The notes under the pieces were generated by a model. The model was not told where the DNA came from. It saw only the letters and a list, made by a program, of their open reading frames with translations, and did no database searches. A stretch of 19,264 nt of DNA from SG8-41 sp964521405 (lineage in GTDB: Bacteria > Pseudomonadota > Gammaproteobacteria > Burkholderiales > SG8-41), in contig CAZFRR010000215.1 of NCBI GenBank assembly GCA_964521405.1, positions 1 through 19,264 on the forward strand, read 5' to 3'. Shown in pieces: positions 1 through 7,193 of the stretch (within the stretch, counting starts at the first letter, position 1; each line of letters begins with the position of its first letter). The translations under genes and the position numbers were made by a program.

Positions 1-16
1 GGGAAGGCTCGAGCCT

Positions 17-39
17 CCCCTCTCAGCTTGGGAGAGGGG
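17..39. repeat. Stem-loop of the CCCCTCTC/GAGAGGGG type
   Basis: An 8-bp perfect stem (17-24 with 32-39) closes a 7-nt loop, upstream of the cyclase gene. No T-run follows on either strand, so a standard intrinsic terminator is not supported. It resembles the purine/pyrimidine hairpins at 8244-8300 in this window. It may be the 3' end of an upstream gene's repeat region, which cannot be seen from here. Confidence 0.5.
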
Positions 40-150
40 CGGGGGTGAGGATGGACGCAGAGGAAATTCAACTTTAGCCACGAGCCGTAGATAACAGGTT
101 TTTTTTCCGTGCGGCACTACCTGCTAGACTTGTTGCCGGGAGGAAATCAG

Positions 151-1053
151 GTGGAGGAGAAAAAAACCGACATGGCGGTGCTGTTCGCTGATGTGAGCGA
201 CAGCACCCGTCTCTACGAATCGCTCGGGGACACCGCCGCCTTCGGCAGCGTGCGAGAGATCATCGGATTGCTGAGGGGCATCACGGAAGCGTTCAACGGG
301 CGCGTGGTGAAGACCATTGGCGACGGCCTGATGTGCGCTTTCCCGAGCGCGGATGGGGCGGCCAATGCGGCCGGCGAAATGCAGCGGAGCATTGCCCTGC
401 GCCCGCCGTTGCAAAGCGGGAAAATGCTGACGATCCGGGTCGGTTTCCACTACGGGCCCGTGATACAGGACGGGGAGGACGTATTCGGCGACAGCGTCAA
501 CGTGGCCGCGCGCATGGCGGGGCTCGCGCTCTCCGGGCAGGCGCTCACGGATGCCGAAACCGTCGCGGCGTTATCCAGCCAGATGCGCGAATCCACGCGC
601 CAGATCAACGCCATGCCGGTGAAGGGCAAGGCGGAAGAGGTCGAGGTCTACGAGCTGCTGTGGCAGGTGAGTTCCGACCGCACCGTGATTCCGGGCCGCA
701 CTCCCGCGCCTGTTTCCGTGCCGGGCGGGGGCCCCGGCATCAAGCTCACGCACCGGGGCAAGGTGCTCACGTTCAAGGAAAACGTTTACTTCGGGCGCGA
801 GGCGGCCGGCAACCACGTGGTGATCACGGATCCGATGGCTTCCCGGCGCCATGCCAAGCTCGAGCTGCGCGCCGGCAAGTTCGTGCTGGTGGACCAGAGC
901 AGCAATGGCACCTTCGTCATCATCGGCTCGGCGAACGAGATGCGGCTGAAGCGGGAAGAGATGATGCTCTACTCGAGCGGCCGGTTCGCCTTCGGCCACA
1001 GCACGGCCGAGCCGGGGGCGGAGGTGGTCGAGTTCAGCTGCGATGCCAAGTAA
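151..1053 (+). CDS. Class III adenylate/guanylate cyclase with C-terminal FHA domain
   Basis: This cytoplasmic protein of about 300 residues is predicted to make a cyclic nucleotide, most likely cAMP, and to bind phosphothreonine partners. Numbering from GTG 151, residues 8-170 form the cyclase domain. Metal-binding Asp14 (FADVSDST) and Asp58 (IGDGL), purine-selecting Lys54 and Asp110, and transition-state Asn117 and Arg121 (NVAAR) are all present, so it looks active. Residues 200-285 form an FHA domain with GR, SRRHA and SNGTF signatures. I chose GTG 151 because GGGAGGAA (138-145) lies just ahead of it. GTG 109 in the same frame would add 14 residues but has no ribosome site. A weak -35/-10 pair (67-72 and 90-95, 17-bp spacer) would start transcription near 102 and also favours 151. 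There is no membrane segment or obvious partner gene. The family call is firm; the nucleotide specificity is inferred. Confidence 0.9.
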   Translation: MEEKKTDMAVLFADVSDSTRLYESLGDTAAFGSVREIIGLLRGITEAFNGRVVKTIGDGLMCAFPSADGAANAAGEMQRSIALRPPLQSGKMLTIRVGFHYGPVIQDGEDVFGDSVNVAARMAGLALSGQALTDAETVAALSSQMRESTRQINAMPVKGKAEEVEVYELLWQVSSDRTVIPGRTPAPVSVPGGGPGIKLTHRGKVLTFKENVYFGREAAGNHVVITDPMASRRHAKLELRAGKFVLVDQSSNGTFVIIGSANEMRLKREEMMLYSSGRFAFGHSTAEPGAEVVEFSCDAK

Positions 1054-1083
1054 GCCTTCGCCGCCGTAAAAAAACAATAATCG

Positions 1084-1300
1084 AACCGCCAAGACCGCCA
1101 AGAAAGGCAGAAAAATATATTAACCGCCAAGACGCCATGACGCCAGGAAGAACAGAAACAGCAATTGAACCGCCAAGACGCCATGTCGCCAAGAAGAACA
1201 GAAACAATAATTAAACCGCCAAGACGCCGAGGCCGCCAGGAAGAACAGAAACAATAATTAAATCGCCAAGACGCCATGACGCCAGCAGTACAAAACGGGA
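1084..1300 (+). repeat. Tandem CGCCAAGA-type octamer array, forward arm
   Basis: Five successive copies of a unit starting AACCGCC lie at about 1084, 1122, 1168, 1214 and 1261; the last four are 46-47 bp apart. Each unit contains two or three 8-bp subrepeats of the CGCCAAGA/CGCCATGA form followed by an A-rich tail (AGAACAGAAACAATAAT). The array starts about 30 bp after the cyclase stop codon. It faces an inverted arm at 1385-1442, so a transcript across the junction could fold into a long hairpin. It is not CRISPR: there are no unique spacers, and the subrepeats are degenerate. Confidence 0.85.
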
Positions 1301-1346
1301 ATTGAAAAAAGAAACGAGAACTCTCTGAGGCTGATCCGAATTAAAC

Positions 1347-1368
1347 AGGCCGGGCAGATGCCCGGCCT
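1347..1368. terminator. GC-rich hairpin between convergent genes, possible bidirectional terminator
   Basis: A perfect 9-bp stem (1347-1355 with 1360-1368) closes an AGAT loop, at the centre of the cyclase/MFS convergent junction and between the two repeat arms. The tail is only modestly T-rich on either strand (TATTAAT one way, GTTTAATT the other). Position and stem strength support termination more than the tail does. Confidence 0.5.
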
Positions 1369-1384
1369 TATTAATGTTGGATCT

Positions 1385-1442
1385 CCTTGGCGCCTTGGCG
1401 TCTTGGCGGTTAAATAATCGTCTTGATCTGCTTGGCGGTTGA
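1385..1442 (-). repeat. CGCCAAGA-type octamer array, inverted arm
   Basis: This is the reverse complement of the repeat type at 1084-1300, seen on the plus strand as CTTGGCGCCTTGGCGTCTTG with a second short copy near 1431-1440. Read on the minus strand it begins directly after the stop codon of the MFS gene at 1449. The two arms therefore face each other across an 84-bp AT-rich centre that holds the 1347-1368 hairpin. Confidence 0.8.
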
Positions 1443-1448
1443 TCCAGC

Positions 1449-2564
1449 TTAACGCCGAGCCAGCCAGCTGACCGCGGTCAGGTTCACCGCGTTCATCCAG
1501 AACACCGGCACCATACCGAACGTCGCGCCAAGCGCCCCCGCCGCCAGCGGTATCACGATGCGGGAAATATTGTTGAAAGTCAGGCGCAGGCCCGTGACTT
1601 CCCCGGTGCGCCCGGCCGGCGAGCGCTCGTAGGAAAGGGTCATCGAGAGCGGCTGGCCGACGCCGGTCCCGAGCCCGATGACCATCGAAATCAGCATGAG
1701 CAGGTAGACGTTGCGCAGGAACGGCAGCAGCAGGAAGGCGCACGCAGCCAGCAACATGAAGGCGAACAGCACCTGCTCCGGGCGCAGCCTGCGCAACACG
1801 AGCGGAAGAAAGAAGCGAGACAGGAAGGTGGCGGTGGCGTAGCTTGCCAGTATCACCCCGATGGTGGAGGCGTTGAGGCCGATGGAATGCCCGAACACGG
1901 GCATGTAGAAACCATAGAGCTCGTACGACGCTACCATCATGCCGCTCATGATTACGAGCCGCCTCAAGCCTGCATCCCGCAGCAGATCGAGAGTGCGCCC
2001 TTCCTGCTTTTCCGATTTCGCGGTGTGCACCTGCGTGAGCCGGGGGTAGAAAGTCAGCACGGCGATGGGGAACGCTGTCAGCAGCGCAAAGATCAGGAAA
2101 GCGCGCGCGTGGCCGGCGTAGTCGATGGAAAAACCGGCGATCATCGGTCCGATGAAGGATGAGACCGAATAGCCGATCGTCAGCATGCTGAAATTGCGCG
2201 CCCGGTGTTCGGGTCGCCCGTACGCCCCGGTGAGGTTCTGTATCGAGACGTTGTAGAACACGAATGCCGCGCCCATCAGCATGGCGGTGGCGAACAGGGC
2301 GGGAAGCTGCTGCCACGCGTATCCGCAGAGCATGGCAAGGGTGGTGAAAAGGGCGCCGATCAGCATGGGAACACGCATGCCGATGGTGTCGGCGAGACGG
2401 CCCGAGTAGACGCCGAGCAGTAGCGGCAGCAGGGCGTAGAGCGCGGCGATGTTGCCGATCAGGAACTGGCTCGCGCCCAACTCGAGCGCCAGGAGCGACA
2501 CCACCACCTTGCTGCCGATGTAGCAGCTGTGAATCGCGATGCTGATCAGGACAATCAGAAACAT
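1449..2564 (-). CDS. MFS transporter
   Basis: The 371-residue inner-membrane protein has the repeated hydrophobic helices of a 12-helix major facilitator. The first helix begins at residue 2, and a short basic and polar central loop (about 180-200, with LTQVHTAKSEKQEGR) separates two halves. The loop after helix 2 carries a motif-A-like GRLADTIGMR (about 55-64), the usual MFS gating sequence. The length is slightly below the 390-420 typical of the family, mostly because of short termini. The substrate cannot be read from sequence. The gene lies downstream of the molybdenum-carrier-like gene on the same strand, but the 7-bp repeat array at 2581-2774 separates them, ending just before this start codon. 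Drug, sugar or organic-acid efflux are all possible. Confidence 0.85.
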   Translation of the reverse strand: MFLIVLISIAIHSCYIGSKVVVSLLALELGASQFLIGNIAALYALLPLLLGVYSGRLADTIGMRVPMLIGALFTTLAMLCGYAWQQLPALFATAMLMGAAFVFYNVSIQNLTGAYGRPEHRARNFSMLTIGYSVSSFIGPMIAGFSIDYAGHARAFLIFALLTAFPIAVLTFYPRLTQVHTAKSEKQEGRTLDLLRDAGLRRLVIMSGMMVASYELYGFYMPVFGHSIGLNASTIGVILASYATATFLSRFFLPLVLRRLRPEQVLFAFMLLAACAFLLLPFLRNVYLLMLISMVIGLGTGVGQPLSMTLSYERSPAGRTGEVTGLRLTFNNISRIVIPLAAGALGATFGMVPVFWMNAVNLTAVSWLARR

Positions 2565-2580
2565 ACGTATCTCAGTTTCA

Positions 2581-2774
2581 AGTTCGGAGTTCCGGGTTCA
2601 AAGTTCCGAGTTCCGAGTTTAAACTCGCGAGCGGCAGCTCGCGCTGACGACCTTGAACCTTGTTGAACCTTGAACCTTGAACCTTGAACCTTGAACCTTG
2701 AACCTTGAACCCGGAACCCGGAACCCGGAACCCGGAACCCGGAACCCGGAACCCGGAACCCGGAACCCGGAACG
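2581..2774. repeat. Heptanucleotide repeat element with facing arms
   Basis: The left arm is six 7-bp units in register (2581-2622, AGTTCCG and GGTTCAA type). A perfect 7-bp hairpin follows (2626-2632 with 2637-2643, GGCA loop). The right arm is about eight TTGAACC units (2653-2711, one 3-bp slip) and then nine CGGAACC units (2712-2773). The right arm reads as the reverse complement of the left-arm type. The element fills the whole gap between the molybdenum-carrier-like stop and the MFS start. Open frames crossing it encode only monotonous heptad peptides and are not genes. Confidence 0.92.
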
Positions 2775-2785
2775 CCCCAGGCACA

Positions 2786-3271
2786 TCAGCCGACCTCGTT
2801 ATTTCCACGTCTGCCGAGCATGGCCATTACGGTGGCGTATGCATAAGCGTGCGCCTGGGGCCATTTGCTGGCGCGGGGACCGGCGACGTTCAGTAACGAG
2901 ATGCCGTGGCCCGCGACAAACGCTGCGAGCTCGCGAGCGGCTTCTTCAGTGCTCAGCCGCTCTGCATTGAGGAGTTCGCACGGCTTGTCGCGCTTTACGC
3001 AATATTCCAGGGTCAGGCGCGTGCCGCCCTCCAGCGCGCCGAAGTAAAGGATGGCCGTGCCGTCGCTGTCTTGCACGTTGGCGAGCGTGCGTTTTTCGTA
3101 GCTGCTGCCGGCAAGCTCGGTCAACGGGTAGCGGGCGGATATCGGCCCGTCTTCCGAGATGCGGCCCTCGGGCGCCCAGCCGCCGCAGGGGAATCCCGCG
3201 TCGAGCGCAGCATCGAGCGCGCCGCGGTCAACTCCGGTCTGGCCGCCGGAGATGATTTTCTTCAAAGCCAT
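2786..3271 (-). CDS. Putative molybdenum carrier-family (Rossmann/LOG-like) protein
   Basis: This soluble protein of 161 residues matches the 'putative molybdenum carrier' family, related to the YpsA/LOG/DprA-type Rossmann folds. The N-terminal signature KKIISGGQTGVDRGALDAAL (4-23) is a glycine-rich nucleotide- or ligand-binding loop, followed by GGWAPEGRISEDG (30-42), YPLTEL (48-53) and the C-terminal NVAGPRASK segment (128-136). Family members are called molybdenum carriers by homology; the biochemical role is poorly established. The ATG at 3271 is chosen because the core motif begins three residues later. An in-frame ATG at 3301 would add ten residues encoded by the neighbouring heptamer repeat, which is less credible. 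No strong ribosome site is seen for either start. No molybdenum-enzyme gene lies nearby. Confidence 0.75.
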   Translation of the reverse strand: MALKKIISGGQTGVDRGALDAALDAGFPCGGWAPEGRISEDGPISARYPLTELAGSSYEKRTLANVQDSDGTAILYFGALEGGTRLTLEYCVKRDKPCELLNAERLSTEEAARELAAFVAGHGISLLNVAGPRASKWPQAHAYAYATVMAMLGRRGNNEVG

Positions 3272-3280
3272 GAAATCCGT

Positions 3281-3365
3281 GATCCGTTGCTCGTTACTCA
3301 TCCCGCGAAAAACCAGCCGTAGTGGCAGCAACTACTGGCTGCCGTACAACGAGCAACGAGAAACG
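3281..3365. repeat. Short heptamer inverted-repeat element
   Basis: An 11-bp perfect inverted repeat (3285-3295 with 3348-3358; CGTTGCTCGTT and its complement) made of 7-bp units flanks a central hairpin: 3315-3323 pairs with 3331-3340, with one bulged base. It overlaps the 5' edge of the molybdenum-carrier-like gene and may form part of its leader. The heptamers GAGCAAC/GAGTAAC recur at 17164-17198. Confidence 0.75.
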
Positions 3366-3385
3366 AAAGCCCGCCGCGTGAATTA

Positions 3386-3476
3386 CAATATTGCGAGTTT
3401 ACCCGTTGGCTGACCGTTAGGTCGCGCAACGGCGTCATCGAGTCCAGTCCGTGAACTATCAAAGCTCTCAATATTG
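3386..3476. promoter_or_regulatory. Divergent intergenic region with two CAATATTG palindromes
   Basis: Between the divergently transcribed molybdenum-carrier-like gene and the mmgE operon, the 8-bp palindrome CAATATTG occurs twice, at 3386-3393 and 3469-3476. The copies are 83 bp apart, close to eight helical turns. Both are followed by GC and then A or G. They could be paired operator half-sites for a dimeric regulator, but no regulator gene is adjacent and the words are short. I could not identify a convincing sigma-70 promoter here. Confidence 0.25.
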
Positions 3477-3558
3477 CAGACTTGCGGGCGCGCGACCGTG
3501 AGCGGCGTCCATGGGTGTATCCGGCACGCGCTCGCATGAAGGATCGATAGGAGACGGG

Positions 3559-4968
3559 ATGGGCATCACTCAACAAATCTGCGAGATCATCACTGGCATC
3601 GACTACAAGGACCTGGGCGAGGACTGCGTGGACCGCGTCAAGCGGGTGATCAAGGATGGACTGGCGGTTGCGGTTGCCGGTGCCGATCAGCAGCCCGTGA
3701 AAATCGCCGCCGCGCATGTGGCCGACTACGGGGCCAGGCCGCAGTCGACGGTGTGGATGCATGGATTCAGGACCTCGCCGGCCTACGCGGCGCTCGTCAA
3801 TGGCATGGCGACCCATGTGCTCGATTTCGAGCCGATGTGGAGCCCGCCGACGCATTCCGTGTCTCCCACCGTGCCGGTGGCGTTTGCGCTCGCGGAGGCC
3901 AGGGGCGGTAGCGGCAGGCAGATCGTGACCGCGGTGGCGAAGGGACTGGAGATTCAGGGGCGCTTGCAGTATGCGGGCGACCAGTATGTGCCGGAAGAGC
4001 TCCTGTTTCATCCGCCGGGCGTGTCCGGGGTGATGGGCGCCGTGGTCACGGCCGGCCACCTGCTCAAGCTCGACGCCGACCGGCTGCGTCACGCCATGGG
4101 CATCGCCGGCTCGCGTGCGGGCGCGTTGCTCGCGAATATCGGGTCCATGACCAAATCGACCCATTGCGGCAACGCGGGCGCGTCGGGGCTCGACGCGGCG
4201 CTGCTGGCGCGCCGCCGATTTACTGCGAACATGGACATACTGGAAGCACACAAGGGCGTCATCGAGACGTTCTACCGGAAGCGTTTCGACGTCGACCGCT
4301 TCCTGGCATACGGCAAGCCGTACCGCGTGGTCGATCCGGGGCATGCGATCAAGCTCTATCCATCGCAATACGCAACCCAGTTTTCCATCACCGCGGGCCT
4401 GGAAATCCATGAACAGGTCCGTGATCCGCGCCGCATCTCGCGCATCAAAATCAACGGTCCCGTGATGCAGTACGTCGATCGTCCGGCCCCGGATTCCGGG
4501 CTGGACGGTAAATTCAGCCTTCAGTACACCGCTGCCGCCGCCATTCTCGACGGAACGGTCACGATCGGCACCTTCTCCGACCAGCGGCGCTTCCGCAAAG
4601 ACATGGTCGACATGCTGGGCAGGACCAGCCTGACACAGGATCCTTCGATACCCAACGACCTGCACGGCATGCGGGTGGAAATTACCGTGGAGACGGTTGA
4701 CGGCGCCAGGCACCATGCCGTGTGCAAGGGCCCGAAGGGCACCTGGGGCATGCCGCCGTTGCGGGCGGAGGACCATCTGGTCAAACTACGGGATTGTTTC
4801 AGCCGGGTGCTGCGGACGCGTGACATGGAAGAAGTGCTCGCCAGGCTGGATCGGCTGGAGCGGCAGAATTCCGACGGCGTTCGGGCTATCGTGCGCCTGA
4901 TCGCAGGTCGGAAGGGCGCGCGCGGCCGCAGGGCAACGCCCGCAGCGCGCTACCGGAGAACGAAATGA
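3559..4968 (+). CDS. MmgE/PrpD family protein
   Basis: This 469-residue cytoplasmic protein belongs to the MmgE/PrpD superfamily, which includes 2-methylcitrate dehydratase, cis-aconitate decarboxylase and related dehydratases. Family features are an all-helical N-terminal domain and the HVLDFEPMW and PPTHSVSPTVPVAFALAEA stretch (about 85-115). GSRAGALLANIGSMTKSTHCGNA (about 189-211) and the IKLYPSQYATQFSITA substrate-domain segment follow. ATG 3559 is preferred over ATG 3511 because AGGAG sits at 3549-3553. The last 30 or so residues are Arg/Ala-rich and look like a nonconserved tail. The stop codon overlaps the next gene's ATG (ATGA), so the two are translationally coupled. With PrpF and two TctC proteins downstream, a tricarboxylate such as methylcitrate or an aconitate is the likely substrate. 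That is inferred from context; the superfamily is too diverse to assign a reaction. Confidence 0.88.
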   Translation: MGITQQICEIITGIDYKDLGEDCVDRVKRVIKDGLAVAVAGADQQPVKIAAAHVADYGARPQSTVWMHGFRTSPAYAALVNGMATHVLDFEPMWSPPTHSVSPTVPVAFALAEARGGSGRQIVTAVAKGLEIQGRLQYAGDQYVPEELLFHPPGVSGVMGAVVTAGHLLKLDADRLRHAMGIAGSRAGALLANIGSMTKSTHCGNAGASGLDAALLARRRFTANMDILEAHKGVIETFYRKRFDVDRFLAYGKPYRVVDPGHAIKLYPSQYATQFSITAGLEIHEQVRDPRRISRIKINGPVMQYVDRPAPDSGLDGKFSLQYTAAAAILDGTVTIGTFSDQRRFRKDMVDMLGRTSLTQDPSIPNDLHGMRVEITVETVDGARHHAVCKGPKGTWGMPPLRAEDHLVKLRDCFSRVLRTRDMEEVLARLDRLERQNSDGVRAIVRLIAGRKGARGRRATPAARYRRTK

Positions 4969-5936
4969 CCGCCCAATCCGCCTTCTGTTTCTGGCTGGCT
5001 GCCGTCCCGGTATTCGTGGGGACCGCGTGGGCGCAGCACTATCCGGTCAAACCCATCCGCTTCATCATTCCGCAGGCGGCGGGCGGCTCCACGGACACCC
5101 TGTCGCGCATCGTCGGACAAAAGCTGTCCGACGCCCTCGGGCAGCAGTTGATCGCGGACAACCGGGCGGGCGCGAACGGCATCATCGGAACGGACCTGGT
5201 CGCCAAGGCGCCGGGCGACGGCTATACGCTGCTCGCAGGCGGCACGGCGACCATTTCCATCAACGTCAGCCTGTACCAGAAGATTCCCTATAACCCGCAA
5301 AGGGATTTCACTCCTGTCGTCAACATCGCCTGGTCCACGAGCGTGTTGGTGGTGCATCCGTCGGTTCCAGCGAAGACGATTGCCGACCTCATCGCTCTGG
5401 CCAGGACGAAGCCCGGCGATCTGCGCTACGCCTCTGCCGGCATCGGCAGCTCCCCGCACCTCTCGGCGGAAGTATTTCGTACGACGACCGGGACCCAGAT
5501 CGTTCACGTGCCGTACAAGGGCAGCACGCCCGGGGTGACGGCCACCGTCAGCGGCGAGACATCGTTCATGTTCACGGGCATTGCTTCTGTACTCGCCCAT
5601 GTCAGGAGTGGCCGCCTGCGGGCCTTGTCCGTGAACGGACCCAAGCGTTCATCGGCGTTGCCCGAAGTGCCGACCGCCGGCGAATCGGGCTTGCCCGGCT
5701 TCGAAGTGGACTTCTGGATCGGCATCCTGGCGCCTGCTGGCACGCCGCCGGCGGTGGTGACGCGCCTGAACGCGGAAGTCAACCGGATCCTCGCGCAGGA
5801 TGACGTCCGGGAGCGGCTCATCGTGCTGGGAACGGAGCCGATCGGCGGCTCGCCCCAGCAGTTCGCGGCGCTCATCAAGAAGGACATCGCGCGCTGGGCC
5901 GAGGCGATCCGGGCATCCGGGACGAAGGCGGAGTAG
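4965..5936 (+). CDS. Bug/TctC-type tripartite tricarboxylate transporter substrate-binding protein (1)
   Basis: This 323-residue periplasmic protein has a signal peptide of about 23 residues ending near TAWA-QHYP. The mature part matches the Bug family throughout: YPVKPIRFIIPQAAGGSTDT, ADNRAGANGIIGT, APGDGYTLL, VHVPYKGSTPGV and a C-terminal VPTAGESGLPGFEV region. Family members bind organic acids, especially carboxylates, and hand them to TctA/TctB membrane subunits. No tctA or tctB lies in this window, so it is an orphan binding protein or uses permeases elsewhere. Its ATG overlaps the mmgE stop by 4 bp and prpF begins 34 bp after it. This placement suggests that it binds the substrate of those enzymes. 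Confidence 0.93.
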   Translation: MTAQSAFCFWLAAVPVFVGTAWAQHYPVKPIRFIIPQAAGGSTDTLSRIVGQKLSDALGQQLIADNRAGANGIIGTDLVAKAPGDGYTLLAGGTATISINVSLYQKIPYNPQRDFTPVVNIAWSTSVLVVHPSVPAKTIADLIALARTKPGDLRYASAGIGSSPHLSAEVFRTTTGTQIVHVPYKGSTPGVTATVSGETSFMFTGIASVLAHVRSGRLRALSVNGPKRSSALPEVPTAGESGLPGFEVDFWIGILAPAGTPPAVVTRLNAEVNRILAQDDVRERLIVLGTEPIGGSPQQFAALIKKDIARWAEAIRASGTKAE

Positions 5937-5970
5937 GGCCGATTTATTCGAATTGATAGAGGAGCAGGCA

Positions 5971-7161
5971 ATGAAACAGGTCAAGATACCCGCGGTTTTC
6001 ATGCGCGGCGGCACCAGCAACGCCGTCGTATTCAACGCGAAAGACCTGCCGGCCGACCGCGCGCAATGGGACGAGATATTTCTCGCGGCAATCGGCAGCC
6101 CCGACCCCTACGGCCGCCAGCTCGACGGCATGGGCGGTGGCGTGTCCTCGCTCTCCAAGGTGTGCGTGGTCGGGCCTTCCAGCCGGCCCGATGCGGATAT
6201 CGATTACACCTTCGCCCAGGTGCAAGTGAAGGAGGCCAAGGTCGAATACGGCGCCAATTGCGGCAACATGTCCTCCGCGATGGGGCCGTTCGCAGTGGAC
6301 GAGGGGCTGGTGAAGGCCTCCGGCAAGGAAGCACTGGTGAAGGTGCACAACACCAACACGAAGAAGATCATCTGGTCGCGCTTCCCGTTGGACGACGGGC
6401 TGTCGGCGGTGGATGGCGAGCTTGCCATTCCCGGGGTGGCCGGGACGGGCGCGCCGGTGAAGCTCGAGTTCCGCGAGCCGGGCGGCGCGACCACCGGCAA
6501 GCTGCTACCTACGGGCAACGTCGCGGACGTGCTCGACGTCCCGGGCCTCGGCAAGGTCCGCGTTTCCATGGTGGACGCGGCCAACGCCTGCGTGTTCGTG
6601 CGCGCGGCCGATCTCGGCATCAAGGGAACGGAATTACCGGACGAGATCGACGCTAACCCGGAACTCCTGAAAAAGCTCTCCGCGATCCGCATTGCCGCTT
6701 CGGTCGCGATGGGCATCGCAAAAACGCCGGAAGAAGCCGCGAAACGGATGGCAGTGCCGTTCGTCGGATTCGTTGCGCCGGCCCAGGACGGGAAGACTTT
6801 GACGGGGGAAACGATCAAGGCGGCCGAGGTGGATATCACCGGCCGCATGATGTCCAACGGGCAGCCGCACCGCGCGCTGCCGTTGACCTGCACGCTGTGC
6901 ATGGCGGTCGCCGCGAGGCTGGAAGGCAGCGTGGTGCATGAGACGGCGCGCCCGAACGGGAATCCAGAAGCGGAAATCCGCATCGCCATGCCGTCCGGGG
7001 TGCTGACCGCTGCGGCGAGCGTGCGCAAGCTGGAAGGACAGTGGTTCGCCGAGCAGGGCGCTTTCTACCGCACTCAGCGGCGCCTGTTCGAGGGCCAAGT
7101 TTTGGTCCGCGCGTCGCGCGTACCAAAACTTATTGCCGCTCGCGCGAGCGGCAAGCGCTAA
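5971..7161 (+). CDS. prpF: PrpF-family aconitate/methylaconitate isomerase-like protein
   Basis: This 396-residue cytoplasmic protein of the PrpF family (diaminopimelate-epimerase fold) probably isomerises a C=C bond in a tricarboxylate such as 2-methylaconitate, aconitate or 4-oxalomesaconate. The N-terminus carries MRGGTSN (11-17; relatives often have MRGGTSK). GGGVSSLSKVCVV follows with Lys63, and NCGN with Cys97. The 34-residue spacing of Lys63 and Cys97 equals that of the Lys73 and Cys107 described, from memory, for the Shewanella enzyme. GAGGAG (about 5959-5964) ahead of ATG 5971 decides the start. The last 14 or so residues, after QVLVRAS, are encoded by two palindromes (7097-7154) and look like a repeat-derived extension. 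It sits between two tctC genes and after mmgE, so a shared pathway is likely. AcnD, the usual PrpF partner in the methylcitrate cycle, is not in this window. Confidence 0.88.
   Translation: MKQVKIPAVFMRGGTSNAVVFNAKDLPADRAQWDEIFLAAIGSPDPYGRQLDGMGGGVSSLSKVCVVGPSSRPDADIDYTFAQVQVKEAKVEYGANCGNMSSAMGPFAVDEGLVKASGKEALVKVHNTNTKKIIWSRFPLDDGLSAVDGELAIPGVAGTGAPVKLEFREPGGATTGKLLPTGNVADVLDVPGLGKVRVSMVDAANACVFVRAADLGIKGTELPDEIDANPELLKKLSAIRIAASVAMGIAKTPEEAAKRMAVPFVGFVAPAQDGKTLTGETIKAAEVDITGRMMSNGQPHRALPLTCTLCMAVAARLEGSVVHETARPNGNPEAEIRIAMPSGVLTAAASVRKLEGQWFAEQGAFYRTQRRLFEGQVLVRASRVPKLIAARASGKR
7097..7154. repeat. Two adjacent palindromes at the prpF 3' end
   Basis: A hairpin at 7097-7131 has 10-bp outer arms (AAGTTTTGGT and its complement) enclosing a CGCGCG/CGCGCG inner stem. 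A second perfect palindrome at 7133-7154 (TTGCCGCT, CGCGCG loop, AGCGGCAA) follows after one base. Both lie inside the last 22 codons of the prpF-like gene and end 40 bp before tctC2. They could damp read-through or protect the upstream mRNA from decay, but no T-run follows. Confidence 0.85.
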
Positions 7162-7193
7162 GCTACGTGATCGATCGTTTTCGGGGCAGGTTC

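Noticed and set aside
1084..1300. Possible CRISPR array because of regular 46-bp spacing
   Set aside because: The whole unit repeats, including the would-be spacers, the repeats are degenerate octamers, and no cas gene is nearby.
2578..2970. Open frames across the heptamer array giving GSGFRVP- and EPGTRNP-type peptides
   Set aside because: A 7-bp repeat has no in-frame stop in several frames, so the long frames are a by-product of the repeat; there is no ribosome site or family similarity.
7041..7193. Longer start for the second TctC protein, overlapping prpF
   Set aside because: It would bury the signal peptide behind 51 unrelated residues; ATG 7194 gives a normal secretory N-terminus.
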